Source: Marinobacterium rhizophilum (GTDB taxonomy: Bacteria; Pseudomonadota; Gammaproteobacteria; Pseudomonadales; Balneatricaceae). Taken from it: a DNA stretch of 64,000 nucleotides. Position 1 is the first letter of the stretch. Every line of letters begins with the position of its first letter. The DNA lies in the NCBI RefSeq assembly GCF_024397915.1, contig NZ_CP073347.1, forward strand, positions 2,480,001 to 2,544,000. The letters run 5' to 3'. Made by a program: the position numbers and the translations under genes. The notes below the pieces were generated by a model. That model did not search any database and had not been told where the DNA came from. It was given only the letters and a program-made list of their open reading frames with translations. This document shows positions 61,951-64,000 of the stretch, one piece after another.

Positions 61951-62746
61951 CGAAGCGCCCTCCCAGCTTGAGATAATCCTCCCGGGATACCGGTTCGAAG
62001 CGCACCCGGTCACCCACTTCCACCAGCGCCAGCGAGGCGCTGTTCCAGTCGATCATCGGTCGTGGGGTGCGACCGATAAGCTGCCAGCCACCCGGCGTGA
62101 CACTCGGGTAGATCGCGGTCTGGTTGTCGGCAATACCGAGGCTGCCACTGGGTACTTTCAGCCGTGGCGTGGCCTTGCGCGGCATGCACAGGCGCGGATC
62201 GGTGTTGCCCAGAAAGGCAAAACCCGGGCTGAAGCCAATGGCGTAGACGCGGTAGCTCAGACGGCTGTGCAGGTCGACAACCTCGTCGGCGGACAACCCC
62301 AGGTGCTGGCAGATCTCCGCCATATCCAGGGCCACCTCCGGGCCGTAGTACACCGGCAGCACGACCTCCCGTGCCACCGGCGGCGTATCCTCGGCGCGCT
62401 CCAGTTGCTGCAGCAATATTCCCAGCCTGGATTGCATGCCCAGGCGGTCGATCCGGCGCAGATCGAAACTCAGCAGGATCGAGGTATAGGACGGCACCAG
62501 ATCGATCACCACATCGGCCAGTTCACGGCGAATGACATCCAGCACCTGCCGCACGCGCCCGGCCACTGCGTCGCCAATCTCGTTACCCAGGTTCAGCAGC
62601 AGGGTATTTTCATTAACGCTTTCAAGTTTCATGGCTAAATCCCAGGAAATACGGTCGCTGCCCCACTGCTGCGCACGTCCAGCATCACCGACCTCCCCAC
62701 CACAGCGGATCAGCAGGGTGTTTTCGTTAGCGTTCTGCAGCTGCAT
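61940..62746 (-). CDS. pxpB: 5-oxoprolinase subunit B with a duplicated N-terminus
   Basis: A 268-residue frame of the KipI/PxpB family (usual length about 220-230). The core is VPSYTSILLSFD, YAIGFSPGFAFLG, RKATPRLKVPSGSLGIADNQ and YPSVTPGGWQLIGRT. The N-terminus is odd: MQLQNANENTLL...GGEVGDA at residues 1-22 is a diverged copy of MKLESVNENTLL...GNEIGDAV starting at residue 39. The second copy aligns with the normal family start, so ATG at 62632 would give a normal 230-residue protein. The first ATG keeps the one-base TGATG overlap with pxpA. Which start is used is open. Confidence 0.9.
   Translation of the reverse strand: MQLQNANENTLLIRCGGEVGDAGRAQQWGSDRISWDLAMKLESVNENTLLLNLGNEIGDAVAGRVRQVLDVIRRELADVVIDLVPSYTSILLSFDLRRIDRLGMQSRLGILLQQLERAEDTPPVAREVVLPVYYGPEVALDMAEICQHLGLSADEVVDLHSRLSYRVYAIGFSPGFAFLGNTDPRLCMPRKATPRLKVPSGSLGIADNQTAIYPSVTPGGWQLIGRTPRPMIDWNSASLALVEVGDRVRFEPVSREDYLKLGGRFDEL
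62548..62746 (-). repeat. Partial tandem duplication of the pxpB 5' end
   Basis: Two stretches of about 85 bp, one starting at 62746 and the other at 62632, encode related N-termini. They share the core NENTLL and the downstream G(G/N)E(V/I)GDA, then GR(A/V). Many silent third-position changes show the duplication is not recent. Confidence 0.75.
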
Positions 62747-63477
62747 CAGCGTTGCACCCAGCCACGCAGGCGCTGCACCACCTGCAATGCCAGCGGGTTA
62801 TCCCCGTGAATGCAGAGGGTGTCGGCCTGGATTGGCACGCGCACACCATTGAGAGAGGTCACTGTGCCTTCGTTGATCATCTGCAGCACCTGGCGCTCGA
62901 TCGCCTCGCAGTCTGCATGCACGGCACCTGGCAGCGACCGGGATGCAAGACGTCCCTGGTCATCGTAGGCACGGTCGGAAAAGGCCTCGAACCAGAGGGT
63001 CAGCCCCCGTGCTGCGGCGCGTTCGCGCAGGCGCTCGGCATCCGGCGTCGCCATCACCACCAGCGGACAGCGGGGGGCATAATCCACGACCGCCTGCATC
63101 ACGACATCCAGGGTCGCATCGTCCACCGCCATGCGGTTGTAGAGCGCGCCGTGGGGTTTCACGTAGTCGATGGCGGTACCGTTGATGCGACAGATTCCGT
63201 CCAGCGCCGCTATCTGGTACACCAGCAGGCTGCGCAGCTCGTCCGCCGAGCACTGCAGGTCGCGCCGGCCAAAGCCCAGCAGGTCCGGGTAGCCCGGATG
63301 GGCGCCGATGCTGACGCCACTGGCCTGCGCCAGCTTGACGGTTTTATCCATGGTCAGCGGATCCGCTGCGTGGAAACCGCAGGCAATATTGGCCATGTCG
63401 ACAAAGGGCATGACCTGGGCATCATTGCCTTTCACCCAGCTGCCAAAACTTTCACCCATGTCACAATTGAGTTTCAT
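62746..63477 (-). CDS. pxpA: 5-oxoprolinase subunit A
   Basis: A 243-residue LamB/YcsF-family protein. MKLNCDMGESFGSWVKGND, ANIACGFHAADP, SIGAHPGYPDLLGFGRRDL, VKPHGALYN and LCIHGDNP are the full set of family motifs. It is the subunit that acts on 5-oxoproline with PxpBC. GGAGAAACTCA precedes the ATG. It lies 127 bp after the TRAP dctM stop and overlaps pxpB by one base. Confidence 0.95.
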   Translation of the reverse strand: MKLNCDMGESFGSWVKGNDAQVMPFVDMANIACGFHAADPLTMDKTVKLAQASGVSIGAHPGYPDLLGFGRRDLQCSADELRSLLVYQIAALDGICRINGTAIDYVKPHGALYNRMAVDDATLDVVMQAVVDYAPRCPLVVMATPDAERLRERAAARGLTLWFEAFSDRAYDDQGRLASRSLPGAVHADCEAIERQVLQMINEGTVTSLNGVRVPIQADTLCIHGDNPLALQVVQRLRGWVQR

Positions 63478-63604
63478 TGAGTTTCTCCAGGCACAGCCCT
63501 GCCGTTGCCCGGCAGCGCATGCCGGGCCAGGGCTCGATAAAAAACGCGAAGAAGAATCGTGACAGCGCAGGCCAGGCCAGCGCTGTCGTTGCGGCTCAGC
63601 CGCC

Positions 63605-64000
63605 CTAGCGCTGCGACATGGTCGTCGGCAGGTAGGTCACGATCTCGGGAAACCAGCTGATCAGCACGATGGCAAACAGGATCAGCAGGAAGAACGGCAA
63701 TGCCGCCCGGGCCACGTAGAGGATGTCCTTGCCCGTCAGTGACTGAATCACGAAGAGGTTAAAACCCACCGGCGGGGTGATCTGGGACATTTCCACCACC
63801 AGCACGATATAGATACCGAACCAGAGCAGGTCGATATTGGCCTGTTGCACCATGGGCAGTACCACCGCCACGGTCAGTACCACCACCGAGATGCCATCCA
63901 GGAAGCAGCCCAGCACCACGAACAGCACCGTCAGCGATACCAGCAGCACCACTGGCGACAGCGCCATGTCACCGATCCACTGGGCCAGCGCACTGGGTAT
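63605..64000 (-). CDS. TRAP transporter large permease, DctM type, C-terminal part (cut by window end)
   Basis: The last 131 residues of a DctM permease; the frame is open to base 64000. It has VLGCFLDGISVVVLTVAVVLP and VVEMSQITPPVGFNLFVIQSLTG, the conserved C-terminal loop and helices. Upstream of pxpABC-gdhB in the same direction, it is probably the end of a TRAP system importing 5-oxoproline or a related acid. The start and the partner genes lie outside the window. Confidence 0.9.
   Translation of the reverse strand: MPSALAQWIGDMALSPVVLLVSLTVLFVVLGCFLDGISVVVLTVAVVLPMVQQANIDLLWFGIYIVLVVEMSQITPPVGFNLFVIQSLTGKDILYVARAALPFFLLILFAIVLISWFPEIVTYLPTTMSQR

Noticed and set aside
1..64000. tRNA or rRNA genes, CRISPR arrays, insertion sequences or prophage
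   Set aside because: No cloverleaf with a CCA-type end, no spaced repeats and no transposase or phage-like frame was recognised when reading both strands. A tRNA scan would be the decisive check.

Overview
The window is chromosomal DNA of a GC-rich gammaproteobacterium. Gene content and order (purL/mltF, tadA-guaA-guaB/xseA, rpsF-rpsR-DUF2232-rplI-dnaB, trpG-trpD-trpC-osmC, bioB-F-H-C-D) fit an aerobic marine member of the Oceanospirillales/Pseudomonadales, perhaps Marinobacterium-like. That placement is inference from gene content. No rRNA, tRNA, insertion sequence, phage or CRISPR array was seen.

Layout. 1-14.9 kb is housekeeping: the end of a YciI-like gene, an OmpA-family lipoprotein-like gene, purL, mltF, tadA, guaA, guaB, xseA, an M23 peptidase, an FKBP isomerase and a YbfF-like esterase. 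A dispersed hairpin repeat sits beside the purL and guaA terminators. 15-37.8 kb is an accessory catabolic island, mostly on the minus strand. It holds TRAP transporter 1 (dctPQM); a MarR-thioesterase-TRAP transporter 2-FMN hydroxyacid dehydrogenase-indolepyruvate:ferredoxin oxidoreductase operon; anthranilate 1,2-dioxygenase (antABC) with a divergent AraC regulator; and an indole-degradation set like iifABCD with an outer-membrane SphA-like protein and a second AraC regulator. 38-43 kb is the biotin operon bioBFHCD; bioA lies apart at 47 kb. 43-49.8 kb holds comF, a Na/Pi cotransporter-like protein, a TauE exporter, trmO, bioA, a glycine-zipper protein and a thioesterase. 49.8-57.8 kb holds dnaB, the rplI/rpsR/rpsF operon with a probable S6:S18 leader, osmC-trpCDG and a zinc-binding metallopeptidase. 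57.8-64 kb is a probable 5-oxoproline (pyroglutamate) operon: TRAP DctM (cut by the window end), pxpA, pxpB, pxpC and an unusually short NAD-glutamate dehydrogenase.

How the genes work together. In the island, indole would be epoxidised by IifC/IifD, processed by IifB and cleaved by IifA to anthranilate. AntABC then makes catechol; no catechol-cleavage genes are in the window. A 34-bp site, identical in 22 of 22 motif positions, lies upstream of both antA and TRAP transporter 1. It predicts that this transporter is co-regulated with anthranilate dioxygenase and may import anthranilate or a related acid. The other operon reads as an aryl-lactate route: uptake, oxidation to aryl-pyruvate, then aryl-acetyl-CoA and thioesterase release. 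At the right end, PxpABC would open 5-oxoproline to glutamate and the dehydrogenase would make 2-oxoglutarate.
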